From Pseudomonas baetica (GTDB taxonomy: Bacteria; Pseudomonadota; Gammaproteobacteria; Pseudomonadales; Pseudomonadaceae): DNA of 64,000 bases. The notes below the pieces were generated by a model that worked only from the letters and a program-made list of their open reading frames with translations, did not search any database and had not been told where the DNA came from. How positions within the stretch are numbered: position 1 is the first letter of the stretch; every line of letters begins with the position of its first letter. Positions 35,971 to 46,439 of the stretch are shown one piece after another. The DNA is taken from contig NZ_JAIHLQ010000005.1 in the NCBI RefSeq assembly GCF_019733355.1, forward strand, positions 124,001 to 188,000. Reading direction: 5' to 3'. Both the position numbers and the translations under genes were made by a program.

Positions 35971-36063
35971 TTCGCGAGCAAGCCCGCACACACACAGTAA
36001 TCTTCCGCGAACAAAAACTTGGCGTACGACTCTATCCCTGTGGGAGCGTGGCTTGCCCGCAAA
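35971..36063. repeat. Degenerate REP pair
   Basis: REP-like TTCGCGAGCAAGCCCGCACA (35971 onward, with an extra CA repeat) and an inverted GTGGGAGCGTGGCTTGCCCG (36040-36063). Both arms carry several changes from the window consensus, suggesting an ageing REPIN between convergent genes. Confidence 0.75.
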
Positions 36064-36081
36064 TGGAGTGCGAGCACTCCC

Positions 36082-36366
36082 CTACAATCCACCAGTCGCC
36101 TGAAACCCCACACCAATCACCGTGAGCAACGACAACGGCAGTAACAGAGTATCGAGCAAAGCGCTGACTGGCAGATCCACGCCCGGATAGCTCGGCGCCT
36201 CAGCCCCGAATCGATCCATCGCGCAACACCCGCCATTGATCGCATACAAGTCCAGCCGCGTACCGGCATACACCACCGGCGCCCCCGGCTTGGCGGCATC
36301 GAGCGTGCGCGCCGTAGCACAACCGGCCAGTTGCAGCGCCAGCACAACGATCAGCAGCTTATTCAT
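36082..36366 (-). CDS. YceK/YidQ family lipoprotein
   Basis: 94 residues. Signal peptide with lipobox LQLAGC ([16 protein letters not shown]), then [39 protein letters not shown], matching the small YceK/YidQ lipoprotein family of unknown function. The ATG overlaps the ubiX stop by 8 bases, so it is the last gene of an mpl-ubiX-yceK-type operon. Confidence 0.88.
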   Translation of the reverse strand: MNKLLIVVLALQLAGCATARTLDAAKPGAPVVYAGTRLDLYAINGGCCAMDRFGAEAPSYPGVDLPVSALLDTLLLPLSLLTVIGVGFQATGGL

Positions 36367-37006
36367 CGCTGCTCAGATGATGCTCGCCCCAACGCGGCAG
36401 CATGTCTTGGGGAATGCCCAGCAGATTGAGAATCCGCGCCACGACGAAGTCGATCAGGTCATCGATGGTCTGCGGCTGATGATAGAAACCCGGCGACGCC
36501 GGCAGGATGGTCACGCCCATGTTCGACAACTTGAGCATGTGCTCCAGATGAATGCTCGAATACGGCGCCTCACGCGGGACCAGAATCAACTGGCGGCGCT
36601 CCTTTAGCGTCACGTCGGCGGCGCGCTCGATCAGGTTGTTGCAGGCCCCGGTGGCAATCGCCGACAGCGTGCCGGTGGAGCATGGCACGACGACCATCGC
36701 CGCAGGTGCACCGGAGCCGGAGGCCACCGGCGACATCCAGTCTTCCTTGCCATACACGCGAATCTGCCCGGCGGCCGCTCCGGTGTATTCGGTGAGAAAT
36801 GCCTGCATCGTCTGCGGTTTGGGCGGCAGCGACACATCGGTCTCGGTGGCCATCACCAGTTGCGCAGCCTTGGAGATCAGGAAGTGCACTTCGCGATCTT
36901 CACGCACCAGACAATCGAGCAGGCGCAAACCGTACTGCGCGCCTGAAGCGCCGGTCATTGCCAGCGTGATGCGTTCGGGGCCATTGCTCTCCAAACGAGT
37001 GTTCAT
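36359..37006 (-). CDS. ubiX: Flavin prenyltransferase UbiX
   Basis: Attaches dimethylallyl phosphate to FMN to make prenylated FMN, the cofactor of the UbiD decarboxylase in ubiquinone synthesis. 215 residues from [31 protein letters not shown] (start 37006). Family motifs: [91 protein letters not shown]. Its ATG overlaps the mpl stop (ATGA), giving coupled translation. Confidence 0.96.
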   Translation of the reverse strand: MNTRLESNGPERITLAMTGASGAQYGLRLLDCLVREDREVHFLISKAAQLVMATETDVSLPPKPQTMQAFLTEYTGAAAGQIRVYGKEDWMSPVASGSGAPAAMVVVPCSTGTLSAIATGACNNLIERAADVTLKERRQLILVPREAPYSSIHLEHMLKLSNMGVTILPASPGFYHQPQTIDDLIDFVVARILNLLGIPQDMLPRWGEHHLSSDE

Positions 37007-38352
37007 TGCAGCGCCTCGGCGAGTTTGCCGTGCAGGCCGCCGAAGCCGCCGTTGCTCATGATCACGACGTGAGTGCCGGGCTGAGCCTGGCTCTTCACCC
37101 GTTCGATAATGCCTTCCAGTGAATCGCTGACAATCGACGGCACCGTGCACAACGCAGCGGTGGCGGCCAGATCCCAGCCGAGGTTGGCCGGCGCGTACCA
37201 GATCACCTGATCGGCATCGACCACGCTGTCCGGCAAGCCGTCACGGTGAGCGCCGAGCTTCATCGAGTTGGAACGCGGCTCGATGATCGCGATCAAGGGC
37301 GCATCGCCGATGCGCTTGCGCAAGCCGTCGAGGGTGGTGGCAATCGCCGTCGGATGGTGGGCGAAGTCGTCATAGATGGTGATGCCGCGCACCTCAGCGA
37401 CTTTTTCCATCCGCCGTTTGACGTTCTTGAAGGCGCTCAGCCCGGCAATGCCCATCGTCGGCACCACGCCAACATGACGCGCCGCCGCCAGCGCGGCCAA
37501 GGCGTTGGCCACGTTGTGCTGACCGGTCAGCTCCCACTCGACGGTGCCTTGGGACACGCCTTCGAACATGACTTCGAACGCCGAACCGTCGTCTTTCAGC
37601 AACTTGACCTGCCACTGCCCCCCAACACCGGTGGTTTGCACCGGGGTCCAGCAGCCCATCTCGATCACACGCTGCAAGGCAGGTTCGGTGGTCGGATGAA
37701 TGACCAGGCCTTCACTCGGGATCGTGCGCACCAGATGGTGGAATTGCCGCTCGATCGCTGGCAGATCCGGGAAGATGTCCGCGTGATCGAACTCAAGGTT
37801 ATTGAGGATCGCCGTACGCGGGCGGTAGTGAACGAACTTCGAGCGTTTGTCGAAGAAGGCGCTGTCGTACTCGTCAGCCTCGATCACAAAGAACGGCGTG
37901 CCACCCAAGCGTGCGGACACCGAGAAGTTCTGCGGCACGCCGCCGATCAGGAAACCCGGGCTCATGCCGGCGTGTTCCAGCACCCAGGCAAGCATGCTGC
38001 TGGTGGTGGTTTTGCCATGGGTACCGGCGACGGCCAGCACCCAGCGACCTTGCAGCACATGATCGGCCAGCCACTGCGGGCCGGACACGTACGGCAGGCC
38101 TTTGTTCAGCACATATTCCACCGCCGGATTGCCGCGGGACATGGCGTTGCCGATCACCACCAGATCCGGTGCCGGATCGAGCTGGGCCGGGTCGTAGCCC
38201 TGAGTCAGCACAATGCCTTGGGCCTCAAGCTGCGTGCTCATCGGCGGATAGACGTTGGCGTCGGAGCCGGTCACATGATGGCCCAACTCTTTGGCCAGAA
38301 CCGCCATCGAGCCCATGAAAGTCCCGCAGATACCCAGAATATGAATGTGCAT
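37003..38352 (-). CDS. mpl: UDP-N-acetylmuramate:L-Ala-gamma-D-Glu-meso-DAP ligase
   Basis: Murein-recycling ligase that joins the recovered tripeptide to UDP-MurNAc. 449 residues from [24 protein letters not shown]. Mur-ligase ATP loop [22 protein letters not shown], then [44 protein letters not shown] and a C-terminal [16 protein letters not shown]. It works downstream of LdcA (5091-6041). A REP pair lies upstream between it and eatR. Confidence 0.96.
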   Translation of the reverse strand: MHIHILGICGTFMGSMAVLAKELGHHVTGSDANVYPPMSTQLEAQGIVLTQGYDPAQLDPAPDLVVIGNAMSRGNPAVEYVLNKGLPYVSGPQWLADHVLQGRWVLAVAGTHGKTTTSSMLAWVLEHAGMSPGFLIGGVPQNFSVSARLGGTPFFVIEADEYDSAFFDKRSKFVHYRPRTAILNNLEFDHADIFPDLPAIERQFHHLVRTIPSEGLVIHPTTEPALQRVIEMGCWTPVQTTGVGGQWQVKLLKDDGSAFEVMFEGVSQGTVEWELTGQHNVANALAALAAARHVGVVPTMGIAGLSAFKNVKRRMEKVAEVRGITIYDDFAHHPTAIATTLDGLRKRIGDAPLIAIIEPRSNSMKLGAHRDGLPDSVVDADQVIWYAPANLGWDLAATAALCTVPSIVSDSLEGIIERVKSQAQPGTHVVIMSNGGFGGLHGKLAEALQ

Positions 38353-38421
38353 AGTCGACCTCGTAAAACATGGCCGCAGGTTAGCGTAGGGAGGGGGAAA
38401 TCGCACCTTGTGTTTCGCGCC

Positions 38422-38484
38422 TTCGCGAGCAAGCCCGCTCCCACAAACTCAGCGCCGTCCTTGTGACAGCGGGCTGCTCGCGAA
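38422..38484. repeat. REP pair, right arm degenerate
   Basis: A full left REP unit at 38422-38444 and a shortened inverted unit (GTGACAGCGGGCTGCTCGCG, 38463 onward), between the start of mpl and the end of the regulator gene. Confidence 0.8.
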
Positions 38485-38498
38485 TGGCGCGACTCGGT

Positions 38499-40406
38499 TT
38501 AGCGGGCGATAGCGTGTTTGCGCAGCTTTCTGTAAAGCGTATTGCGACTGACCCCAAGCTGTTGCGCCGTTTGTGTCATGTGCCACCGCGTCTGTTCCAG
38601 CGCAGCGAGCAAGGCCAAGCGTTCGGCATCTTCAAGTGGATGCTCGGCCGCACAAACCTCCACAGCCACCCTCGGTCGCATTTGTCGAATCATCGCCGGC
38701 AAATCCTCCAGCCCGACCCGCCCGTCATCACACAACGCCGCCAACGTGCGCAGCACATTGCGTAACTGCCGCACATTGCCCGGCCAGTTGAACGCCAGCA
38801 ACGCCGCACGCGCCGGCTCTTCGATCAGGATTGTTTCGCCACTCGCCTCTTCGGCCAGCAGAAAATCCAGCAATTGCGACTTGTCACTGCGATCACGCAA
38901 TGCCGGCAACGCCACTTCCAACCCATTGAGCCGGTAATACAGATCCTCACGGAAACTGCCGTCCTCGACCCGTCCCAGCAGATTGCGGTGGGTAGCGCTG
39001 ATGATCCGCACGTTGACCGCTTCGGGCTCACCGCCAATCGGCACCACCTGCCGATCTTCCAGCACCCGCAACAAGCGAGTCTGCAAGGCCAGCGGCATGT
39101 CGCCGATTTCATCAAGGAACAACGTACCGCCATCGGCCTGCTGCAACTTACCGCGCATACCGTCCTTGCGGGCGCCGGTGAAGCTGCCGCCGCGATAGCC
39201 GAACAGTTCGCTCTCGATCAGGCTCTCGGGGATTGCCGCACAGTTGAGCGCGACAAACGCCCTGTTCGATCGTTGACTGGCCTGATGCACAGCCTTTGCG
39301 AAAGCCTCTTTGCCGGAGCCAGTTTCACCGTTGATCAGCAGCGGTACATCGCGCTCGAACACGCGCAGGGCTTTACGAAAGTCCGCTTGCAGCGCCGCAT
39401 CACCGAGGCAGATCCCCGACAGGCGCGCAGGCTCGGGTTTGATGGGAGCCGGGATGATCGGCATCGGTTTACGCGACTCGCCACGCAACACGGCAAACAA
39501 ATGTCGCCCGTCACGGGTGCGCAGCGGCCAACTGGCGCTGGCGTTGGCACTCGCGCGGCCCAGCAACTCATCCAGCGAACAATCGAAAAACGCCTCGACC
39601 GGTTGGCCGAGCAACCCACCGCGGATATGCCCGAGCAGGTTCAGCGCACTCTGGTTGACCGCACTGATCCGCCCTTCTCCGTCAAACGCCAGCAAGCCTT
39701 CGCTGAACAGTCCGACGGACTCGGCCTGCAAATGAAAACGCAGCAACCATTGGTTATCGAAACAGCGCAGGAAGTAGCAACTCTCGATCATCTTCGCCGA
39801 CAGATTGACCAGCGCCATGGTGTGGAACTGGCTCTGGCGCGAGACGTCGTGGCGCGCCGAAGACACGTCGAGCACCGCCAACAGTTCGCCGTGCGGGTCG
39901 AACACCGGGCTCGCCGAGCAGGTCAGGCCGGTGTGACGGCCGCGAAAGTGTTCATCTTGATGGATGGTCAGCGCCTGACGCTCGACCAGGCAAGTGCCGA
40001 TGCCGTTGGTGCCTTCACAGGCTTCGCTCCAGTCAGCCCCCAGCCAGAGGCCGGCGCGCTCGAAAATCCTGCGCTCGGCGGGCGCGGTGACGCAGTTGAG
40101 GATCACCCCACGCGCATCGGTCAGCAACACCGCATGACCGGCGCCGGACAGTTGTTGATGCAGGCTGCTCATTTCATTGCCGGCGATCTGCAGAACCTGT
40201 TGCAGACGCTCGCGGCTTTCAAGCACGCGCCCGTGTTCGAGCACGGTGGGCGCCATGGCCAGGGCCGGGTCGAGGTGATAGTCCTCAAGACAACGCAGCC
40301 ACGAGCGGGCAATCGAAGGATCGGCACCGGGCCCGTGCAGGTGCGGTTTGCCCTGGGTGGCCGTGAGAACCTGCTGGGCATGGCGACTCAAATGGTTGTC
40401 GTGCAT
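38499..40406 (-). CDS. eatR: Sigma-54-dependent activator of ethanolamine catabolism (EatR-like)
   Basis: 635-residue enhancer-binding protein of the AcoR type. The N-terminal sensory part (about 1-300) has a GAF-like region (LLTDARGVILNCVTAPAERRIFERAGLWLGADW...) and a PAS-like region (LLAFDGEGRISAVNQSALNLLGH). The central AAA+ domain has Walker A GETGSGKEAFAKAVH, a GSFTGA version of the sigma-54 contact loop, and Walker B GGTLFLDEIGDMPL. A C-terminal Fis-type helix-turn-helix follows (MTQTAQQLGVSRNTLYRKL). Divergent from exaC, eat and eutBC with a sigma-54 promoter between them, matching the P. aeruginosa PA4021 arrangement. Name is by context and homology. Confidence 0.87.
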   Translation of the reverse strand: MHDNHLSRHAQQVLTATQGKPHLHGPGADPSIARSWLRCLEDYHLDPALAMAPTVLEHGRVLESRERLQQVLQIAGNEMSSLHQQLSGAGHAVLLTDARGVILNCVTAPAERRIFERAGLWLGADWSEACEGTNGIGTCLVERQALTIHQDEHFRGRHTGLTCSASPVFDPHGELLAVLDVSSARHDVSRQSQFHTMALVNLSAKMIESCYFLRCFDNQWLLRFHLQAESVGLFSEGLLAFDGEGRISAVNQSALNLLGHIRGGLLGQPVEAFFDCSLDELLGRASANASASWPLRTRDGRHLFAVLRGESRKPMPIIPAPIKPEPARLSGICLGDAALQADFRKALRVFERDVPLLINGETGSGKEAFAKAVHQASQRSNRAFVALNCAAIPESLIESELFGYRGGSFTGARKDGMRGKLQQADGGTLFLDEIGDMPLALQTRLLRVLEDRQVVPIGGEPEAVNVRIISATHRNLLGRVEDGSFREDLYYRLNGLEVALPALRDRSDKSQLLDFLLAEEASGETILIEEPARAALLAFNWPGNVRQLRNVLRTLAALCDDGRVGLEDLPAMIRQMRPRVAVEVCAAEHPLEDAERLALLAALEQTRWHMTQTAQQLGVSRNTLYRKLRKHAIAR

Positions 40407-40513
40407 TTCTTATTGTTCTCCCCGAGGCTCGACGGCCCAATGCTTGAGGTGACGCCCAGCATCCTCCAGCCACCGACGCATTGCAATGCTGGCGAGACTG
40501 TCCGGTCACTGGC

Positions 40514-40531
40514 TGTGCCGAAAACGGTACA
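40514..40531. promoter_or_regulatory. Putative EatR upstream activating site 1
   Basis: TGTGCCGAAAACGGTACA: near-perfect inverted repeat (TGTGCCG / CGGTACA) of the TGT-N2-G...C-N2-ACA form typical for AcoR-like activators. Its centre is about 105 bp upstream of the -24/-12 promoter. Inferred. Confidence 0.6.
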
Positions 40532-40546
40532 AACTGTCACCCCCGC

Positions 40547-40564
40547 TGTACCGAAACCGTCACA
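40547..40564. promoter_or_regulatory. Putative EatR upstream activating site 2
   Basis: TGTACCGAAACCGTCACA: second copy, less symmetric, same spacing. Its centre is 33 bp (about three helical turns) from site 1, so both would face the same side of the DNA. Inferred. Confidence 0.55.
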
Positions 40565-40627
40565 GGTGCGCTCCGCCCGTCCGACAAAAACCACGCAAGG
40601 CCTTGATTTACCTGACCTGCACGGCAG

Positions 40628-40643
40628 TGGCCCAACCTTTGCT
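40628..40643 (+). promoter_or_regulatory. Sigma-54 (-24/-12) promoter of exaC
   Basis: TGGCCCAACCTTTGCT: GG and GC elements separated by exactly 10 bases, matching TGGCAC-N5-TTGCA/T. It lies 66 bp upstream of the dehydrogenase start and downstream of the two palindromes. The 302-bp gap 40407-40708 also holds a GCATTGCAATGC palindrome at 40478-40489; otherwise I see nothing else in it. Confidence 0.82.
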
Positions 40644-40708
40644 CTACGCTTATAGCAAGCGCACTTGCGCGTTTCTCTAATAAGTACAAAGCCAAGGAGA
40701 ACATCATC

Positions 40709-42229
40709 ATGCGTTACGCTCACCCCGGTACTGAAGGCGCCAAAGTCTCGTTCAAGAGCAAGTACGGTAACTACATCGGCGGCGAGTTCGTCGCGCCTTT
40801 CAAAGGTCAGTACTTCACCAACACCTCGCCAGTGAATGGCCAACCGATTGCCGAATTCCCGCGCTCCACTGCCGAAGACATCGACAAGGCACTGGACGCT
40901 GCCCACGCCGCAGCCGATGCGTGGGGCGCGACCTCCGTGCAGGCGCGCTCGCTGATCCTGCTGAAAATTGCCGACCGCATCGAACAGAACCTCGAACTGC
41001 TGGCAATCACCGAAACCTGGGACAACGGCAAAGCCATTCGCGAAACCCTCAACGCCGACATCCCGCTGGCGGCCGACCATTTCCGTTACTTCGCTGGCTG
41101 CCTGCGTGCCCAGGAAGGCAGCGCTGCCGAAATCGACGGCAACACCGTGGCGTATCACATTCATGAACCGCTGGGCGTGGTCGGTCAGATCATCCCGTGG
41201 AACTTCCCGCTGCTGATGGCCGCGTGGAAACTCGCCCCGGCGCTGGCCGCCGGCAACTGCGTGGTGCTCAAACCGGCCGAGCAAACGCCACTGGGCATCT
41301 GTGTGCTGATGGAAGTGATCGGCGACCTGCTGCCACCGGGCGTACTCAACGTGGTGCAAGGCTTCGGCAAAGAAGCCGGCGAAGCCCTCGCCACCAGCAA
41401 ACGCATCGCCAAGATCGCCTTCACCGGTTCGACCCCGGTCGGCTCGCACATCATGAAGTGCGCCGCCGAGAACATCATTCCGTCCACCGTCGAACTGGGT
41501 GGCAAGTCGCCGAACATCTTCTTCGAAGACATCATGCAGGCCGAGCCGACCTTCATTGAGAAGGCCGCTGAAGGTCTGGTGCTGGCGTTCTTCAATCAGG
41601 GCGAAGTCTGCACCTGCCCTTCCCGCGCGCTGGTACAGGAATCGATCTACGACGAATTCATGAAAGTGGTGATGAAGAAGGTCCTGTCGATCAAACGTGG
41701 CGACCCGCTGGACACCGACACCATGGTCGGCGCCCAAGCGTCCGAGCAACAATTCGACAAGATCCTTTCATACCTGGAAATCGCCAAGGGCGAAGGCGCC
41801 GAACTGCTGACGGGCGGCAAGGTGGAAAAACTCGAGGGCAATCTGTCGACCGGGTATTACATCCAGCCGACCCTGCTCAAGGGCACCAACAAAATGCGCG
41901 TGTTCCAGGAAGAAATCTTCGGCCCAGTGGTGAGCATCACCACGTTCAAGGACGAAGCCGAAGCCTTGGCCATCGCCAACGACACCGAGTTCGGCCTCGG
42001 TGCGGGCCTGTGGACCCGCGACATCAACCGCGCCTACCGCATGGGCCGGGCGATCAAGGCCGGTCGCGTGTGGACCAACTGCTACCACCTGTACCCGGCG
42101 CATGCCGCGTTCGGCGGGTACAAGAAGTCCGGCGTTGGCCGTGAAACCCACAAGATGATGCTCGACCACTATCAGCAGACCAAAAACCTGCTGGTGAGCT
42201 ACGACATCAATCCATTGGGCTTCTTCTAA
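40709..42229 (+). CDS. exaC: NAD-dependent aldehyde dehydrogenase (acetaldehyde, ExaC type)
   Basis: Oxidises acetaldehyde, here the product of ethanolamine ammonia-lyase, to acetate. 506 residues, strong AAGGAGA before the ATG. Aldehyde dehydrogenase signatures: [54 protein letters not shown], and the catalytic cysteine in [13 protein letters not shown] (Cys301, with Cys303 next to it as usual for ExaC/AldB). C-terminal [17 protein letters not shown] ending. First gene of the EatR-controlled set. Confidence 0.93.
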   Translation: MRYAHPGTEGAKVSFKSKYGNYIGGEFVAPFKGQYFTNTSPVNGQPIAEFPRSTAEDIDKALDAAHAAADAWGATSVQARSLILLKIADRIEQNLELLAITETWDNGKAIRETLNADIPLAADHFRYFAGCLRAQEGSAAEIDGNTVAYHIHEPLGVVGQIIPWNFPLLMAAWKLAPALAAGNCVVLKPAEQTPLGICVLMEVIGDLLPPGVLNVVQGFGKEAGEALATSKRIAKIAFTGSTPVGSHIMKCAAENIIPSTVELGGKSPNIFFEDIMQAEPTFIEKAAEGLVLAFFNQGEVCTCPSRALVQESIYDEFMKVVMKKVLSIKRGDPLDTDTMVGAQASEQQFDKILSYLEIAKGEGAELLTGGKVEKLEGNLSTGYYIQPTLLKGTNKMRVFQEEIFGPVVSITTFKDEAEALAIANDTEFGLGAGLWTRDINRAYRMGRAIKAGRVWTNCYHLYPAHAAFGGYKKSGVGRETHKMMLDHYQQTKNLLVSYDINPLGFF

Positions 42230-42236
42230 AACCTGC

Positions 42237-42262
42237 GGCGACACCGATGGTTCGGTGTCGCC
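42237..42262 (+). terminator. Hairpin after exaC
   Basis: GGCGACACCGA (42237-42247), loop TGGT, TCGGTGTCGCC (42252-42262): a perfect 11-bp stem 8 bp after the stop, no T-run. Probably an mRNA 3'-end structure or Rho-assisted terminator. The remainder of the 309-bp gap to eat holds a REP pair; from 42368 to 42538 I see nothing recognisable. Confidence 0.6.
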
Positions 42263-42274
42263 CGCTCAATCGCC

Positions 42275-42367
42275 TTCGCGAGCAAGCCCGCTCCCACAGG
42301 GGACTTGCTTCGGCCCACATGGTTGGATTCGGCACAGATCCGATGTGGGAGCGGGCTTGCTCGCGAA
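42275..42367. repeat. REP pair (REPIN-like), exaC-eat gap
   Basis: Two near-consensus REP units, 42275-42297 and inverted 42345-42367, about 47 bp apart, with a different spacer from the copy at 3232. Confidence 0.9.
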
Positions 42368-42538
42368 AGCGTCCTTAATGACACAACACACAAGGCCTGG
42401 CCGCTCTGGCACGGCCCTTGCGTACCCGTCATTCAGGATTTGCAGAAAAACTGCCGCTGCGTGAACAGCACTCATCCACCCCAACCGCCACACCCGAAAG
42501 TCCAACAGATCAAACAATAAAAAAGACAGCGAGGACTT

Positions 42539-43909
42539 ATGACTACCACCACACAACTCAAACCCACACTCGGCACCCTGCACCTATGGGGCATTGCCGT
42601 CGGCCTGGTGATTTCCGGCGAATACTTCGGCTGGAGTTACGGCTGGGGCACCGCAGGCACCTTGGGTTTTCTGGTCACGGCCCTGATGGTCGCGACCATG
42701 TACACCTGCTTCATCTTCAGTTTCACCGAATTGACCACCGCGATTCCCCACGCCGGCGGGCCGTTTGCCTACAGCCGTCGGGCGTTCGGCGAAAAAGGCG
42801 GGTTGATCGCCGGCATCGCCACGCTGATCGAGTTCGTCTTCGCACCACCGGCCATCGCGATGGCCATCGGCGCCTACCTCAATGTGCAATACCCCGAGCT
42901 TGATCCGAAGATCGCTGCAGTCGGCGCCTATTTCGTGTTCATGACCCTGAACATTCTCGGCGTGAGCATCGCCGCGACCTTTGAGTTGGTGGTCACTGTG
43001 CTGGCCGTCGCCGAATTGCTGGTGTTCATGGGCGTGGTCGCGCCGGGCTTCAGTTTCAGCAATTTCGTGCTCAACGGCTGGTCGGGCTCCAACGAGTTCA
43101 CCCTGGGTTCGATCCCCGGGATCTTTGCCGCGATACCGTTCGCGATCTGGTTCTTCCTCGCCATCGAAGGTGCGGCCATGGCGGCCGAGGAAGCCAAAGA
43201 CCCGAAACGCACCATTCCCAAGGCTTATGTCAGCGGCATCCTGACTTTGGTGTTCCTCGCCATCGGCGTGATGGTGATGGCCGGCGGCGTTGGCGACTGG
43301 CGCCAACTGTCGAACATCAACGATCCGCTGCCGCAGGCCATGAAAGCGGTGGTCGGCAACAATTCGTCATGGATGCACATGCTGGTCTGGATCGGCCTGT
43401 TCGGTCTGGTGGCGAGTTTCCACGGCATCATTCTTGGCTACTCGCGCCAGTTCTTCGCCCTCGCCCGCGCCGGTTACCTGCCGAAAAGTCTGGCCAAACT
43501 CTCGCGGTTCCAGACGCCCCATCGCGCGATTCTGGCCGGTGGCGTGATCGGCATCGCTGCGATCTACAGCGACGGCCTGGTCAATCTGCAAGGCATGACG
43601 CTGACCGCGGCGATGATCACCATGTCGGTATTCGGCGCGATCGTGATGTACATCATCAGCATGCTTAGCCTGTTCAAACTGCGCAAAACCGAGCCGAACC
43701 TGGAACGCACCTTCCGCGCCCCGGGCTATCCGGTGGTGCCGGCCAGCGCGCTGTTTCTGGCCGTGGTGTGCCTGGTGGCGATGGCGTGGTTCAACACGCT
43801 GATCGGCTGTGTGTTCCTTGGTTTCATGGCCATTGGGTATCTGTATTTCCAGTTGACCGCCAAGCAACGCGCCGACGCACCGACAGACGCTATGCTCGAA
43901 GGTATCTAG
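42539..43909 (+). CDS. eat: Ethanolamine permease
   Basis: APC-superfamily transporter, 456 residues, about 12 membrane helices. N-terminal LHLWGIAVGLVISGEYFGWSYGWGTAGTLGF is the family signature; further IPHAGGPFAYSRRAFGEKGGLIAGIATLIEF, AAEEAKDPKRTIPKAYVSGI, GYSRQFFALARAGYLPKSLAKL and the FRAPGYPVVP C-terminal motif. It lies between exaC and eutBC, as expected for uptake of ethanolamine. GACAGCGAGGACTT before the ATG serves as Shine-Dalgarno. Confidence 0.92.
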   Translation: MTTTTQLKPTLGTLHLWGIAVGLVISGEYFGWSYGWGTAGTLGFLVTALMVATMYTCFIFSFTELTTAIPHAGGPFAYSRRAFGEKGGLIAGIATLIEFVFAPPAIAMAIGAYLNVQYPELDPKIAAVGAYFVFMTLNILGVSIAATFELVVTVLAVAELLVFMGVVAPGFSFSNFVLNGWSGSNEFTLGSIPGIFAAIPFAIWFFLAIEGAAMAAEEAKDPKRTIPKAYVSGILTLVFLAIGVMVMAGGVGDWRQLSNINDPLPQAMKAVVGNNSSWMHMLVWIGLFGLVASFHGIILGYSRQFFALARAGYLPKSLAKLSRFQTPHRAILAGGVIGIAAIYSDGLVNLQGMTLTAAMITMSVFGAIVMYIISMLSLFKLRKTEPNLERTFRAPGYPVVPASALFLAVVCLVAMAWFNTLIGCVFLGFMAIGYLYFQLTAKQRADAPTDAMLEGI

Positions 43910-43916
43910 TTGCACC

Positions 43917-43941
43917 GGTACCGGGCCTTGCGCCCGGTACC
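43917..43941 (+). terminator. Hairpin after eat
   Basis: GGTACCGGGC (43917-43926), loop CTTGC, GCCCGGTACC (43932-43941): a perfect 10-bp stem 8 bp after the stop, followed by CGCATTATT rather than a T-run. Weak terminator or transcript-end protector. Confidence 0.55.
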
Positions 43942-43970
43942 CGCATTATTGAAGTGCATGGAGATCCAAT

Positions 43971-44058
43971 GTGGGAGGGGGCTTGCTCGCGAATGCGGCG
44001 TGTCATTCAACAATGATGTCGCCTGACACTACGTAATCGCGAGCAAGCCCGCGCCCAC
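43971..44058. repeat. REP pair (REPIN-like), eat-eutB gap
   Basis: Units at 43971-43993 (GTGGGAGGGGGCTTGCTCGC form) and inverted 44036-44058 (ATCGCGAGCAAGCCCGCGCC form). Slightly different from the main consensus, ending about 40 bp before eutB. Confidence 0.88.
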
Positions 44059-44099
44059 AGGGGACTGAGTTATCCACAGAATCAGGAGGACACCGCCCC

Positions 44100-45494
44100 A
44101 TGGCCGCATTTGCCCATTCCGTCGGCGCCCAGACCTATCGCTTCGACAGCCTCAAGGACGTCATGGCCAAGGCCAGCCCGGCACGTTCCGGGGACTTTCT
44201 CGCCGGTGTCGCCGCGCTCAACGACGGTGAGCGCGTGGCCGCGCAAATGGCGCTGGCCGATATCCCGCTCACGCACTTTCTGCAAGAAGTGCTGATTCCC
44301 TATGAGTCCGATGAAGTCACCCGCCTGATCATCGACACCCATGACAAACAGGCCTTCGCCGTGGTCAGCCACCTCACCGTCGGCGGTTTTCGCGACTGGC
44401 TGCTCAGCGAGGCCGCCGATGAAACCAGCCTGCGTAATCTCGCGCCCGGCCTGACCCCGGAAATGGTCGCCGCCGTGTCGAAGATCATGCGCGTGCAGGA
44501 TCTGGTGTTGGTGGCGCAGAAAATCCGCGTAGTGACCAAGTTTCGCGGCACCCTCGGCCTGCGCGGGCGCCTGTCAACTCGCCTGCAACCCAACCACCCG
44601 ACCGACGAGCCGTCCGGCATTGCCGCAAGCATTCTTGACGGTCTGCTGTACGGCAACGGCGACGCGATGATCGGCATCAACCCGGCCACCGACAGCATCG
44701 CCTCAATCTGCGCGATGCTGGAAATGCTCGACGCGATCATCCAGCGCTACGACATTCCGACCCAAGCCTGCGTGCTGACCCACGTCACCACCTCCATCGA
44801 AGCGATCAACCGTGGCGTGCCGTTGGACCTGGTGTTCCAGTCGATCGCCGGCACCGAAGCGGCCAACGCCAGTTTCGGTATCAACCTGAATGTGTTGCAG
44901 GAAGGCTACGACGCCGGTTTAAGCCTGAACCGCGGCACCCTTGGGCAAAACCTGATGTATTTCGAAACCGGTCAGGGCAGCGCCCTGTCGGCCAACGCCC
45001 ACCATGGCGTCGATCAACAGACCTGCGAGACCCGAGCCTACGCTGTGGCCCGCCATTTCAAGCCGTTTCTGGTGAACACCGTCGTAGGATTTATCGGCCC
45101 GGAATACCTCTACAACGGCAAACAGATCATTCGCGCCGGCCTCGAAGATCACTTCTGCGGCAAGTTGCTCGGCGTGCCGATGGGTTGCGACATCTGCTAC
45201 ACCAACCACGCCGAGGCCGATCAGGACGACATGGACACCCTGCTGACCCTCTTGGGTGTCGCCGGGATCAACTTCATCATGGGCATCCCCGGCTCCGACG
45301 ACATCATGCTCAACTACCAGACCACCTCGTTCCACGACGCGCTCTACGCCCGCCAGACCCTGGGCCTGAAACCGGCGCCGGAATTCGAGCAATGGCTGGC
45401 GAACATGGGCATTTTCACTCAGGCGGACGGCAAGGTTCGCTTCGGCAACAACCTGCCGCCGGCCTTCCGCCAGGCCTTGGCGCAACTGGGATGA
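44100..45494 (+). CDS. eutB: Ethanolamine ammonia-lyase large subunit
   Basis: Catalytic subunit of the adenosylcobalamin-dependent enzyme splitting ethanolamine into acetaldehyde and ammonia. 464 residues, AGGAGGA 9 bases before the ATG. EutB segments: [127 protein letters not shown]. No microcompartment genes are near, so this is the simple cytosolic type. Confidence 0.97.
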   Translation: MAAFAHSVGAQTYRFDSLKDVMAKASPARSGDFLAGVAALNDGERVAAQMALADIPLTHFLQEVLIPYESDEVTRLIIDTHDKQAFAVVSHLTVGGFRDWLLSEAADETSLRNLAPGLTPEMVAAVSKIMRVQDLVLVAQKIRVVTKFRGTLGLRGRLSTRLQPNHPTDEPSGIAASILDGLLYGNGDAMIGINPATDSIASICAMLEMLDAIIQRYDIPTQACVLTHVTTSIEAINRGVPLDLVFQSIAGTEAANASFGINLNVLQEGYDAGLSLNRGTLGQNLMYFETGQGSALSANAHHGVDQQTCETRAYAVARHFKPFLVNTVVGFIGPEYLYNGKQIIRAGLEDHFCGKLLGVPMGCDICYTNHAEADQDDMDTLLTLLGVAGINFIMGIPGSDDIMLNYQTTSFHDALYARQTLGLKPAPEFEQWLANMGIFTQADGKVRFGNNLPPAFRQALAQLG

Positions 45495-46324
45495 GTCTTA
45501 TGGAAAACCCGCCCGTCGACCCGCAAAACCCATGGCTGGAACTGCGTCGCCTGACCCCCGCGCGGATCGCCCTCGGCCGCACCGGCACCAGCCTGCCGAC
45601 CCGCGCACAACTGGATTTCCAGTTCGCCCACGCCCAGGCGCGGGATGCGGTGCATCTGCCGTTCGATCATGCCGGGCTCAGCGCCCAACTCAATGAGCGC
45701 GGGCGCCAGACGTTGCTGCTGCACAGCGCGGCGGTGGATCGCAACAGCTACCTGCAACGCCCCGATCTGGGGCGCAAGTTGAGTGATGACTCAGCCCAGG
45801 CTCTGCGCGACTATGCGGCGACCAATCCCGGCGGCGTGGATCTGGCGATTGTCGTCGCCGATGGTTTGTCGGCGCTGGCCGTGCATCGCCACACGCTGCC
45901 ACTGCTGACCCGACTGGAAGAGCAAATGAGCGCCGATGGCTGGTCCGCTGCGCCGGTCATCCTCGTGGAACAGGGCCGCGTCGCGGTCGGCGATGAAATA
46001 GGTGAACGGCTGGGCGCAAAAATGCTGGTGATGCTGATTGGCGAACGCCCGGGCCTCAGTTCGCCCGACAGCCTGGGGGTGTATTTCACCTACAATCCAA
46101 AGATCGGGCTGACCGATGCCTACCGCAACTGCATTTCCAATGTGCGGCTTGAGGGCTTGAGCTACGGCATGGCGGCACATCGCTTGCTGTACCTGATGCG
46201 CGAAGCCTGCCGACGGCAACTGTCGGGGGTCAATCTGAAGGACGAAGCACAGGTTCAGACGCTGGAGTCGGAGGCCGGTGCGGACATGAAAGGAAACTTC
46301 CTACTCGGCCCGTCGACAACCTGA
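45491..46324 (+). CDS. eutC: Ethanolamine ammonia-lyase small subunit
   Basis: Small subunit carrying the cobalamin-binding surface. 277 residues if the ATG overlapping the eutB stop (ATGA) is used; ATG 45500 (MENPPVD) is an alternative. Family segments: [123 protein letters not shown]. The C-terminus is slightly longer than in many EutC proteins. Confidence 0.96.
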   Translation: MSLMENPPVDPQNPWLELRRLTPARIALGRTGTSLPTRAQLDFQFAHAQARDAVHLPFDHAGLSAQLNERGRQTLLLHSAAVDRNSYLQRPDLGRKLSDDSAQALRDYAATNPGGVDLAIVVADGLSALAVHRHTLPLLTRLEEQMSADGWSAAPVILVEQGRVAVGDEIGERLGAKMLVMLIGERPGLSSPDSLGVYFTYNPKIGLTDAYRNCISNVRLEGLSYGMAAHRLLYLMREACRRQLSGVNLKDEAQVQTLESEAGADMKGNFLLGPSTT

Positions 46325-46439
46325 ACCGATTCCGCATTGCGTTTCTGCGCCGGTATCAGGCAGGATCGACGCACGGCCGCCAGGGTTTCCCATCGCCGTC
46401 AGAGCAGTTGAAGACAGCCACTTGAAGACGAGACCTATC

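Noticed and set aside
38874..40655. 593-codon open frame opposite eatR
   Set aside because: Fully antisense to a protein with intact AAA+ and HTH motifs; its composition is that of a shadow frame. It only reflects high GC content.
40388..41752. 454-codon frame opposite exaC
   Set aside because: Overlaps the catalytic core of a conserved dehydrogenase and the sigma-54 control region; no start signal.
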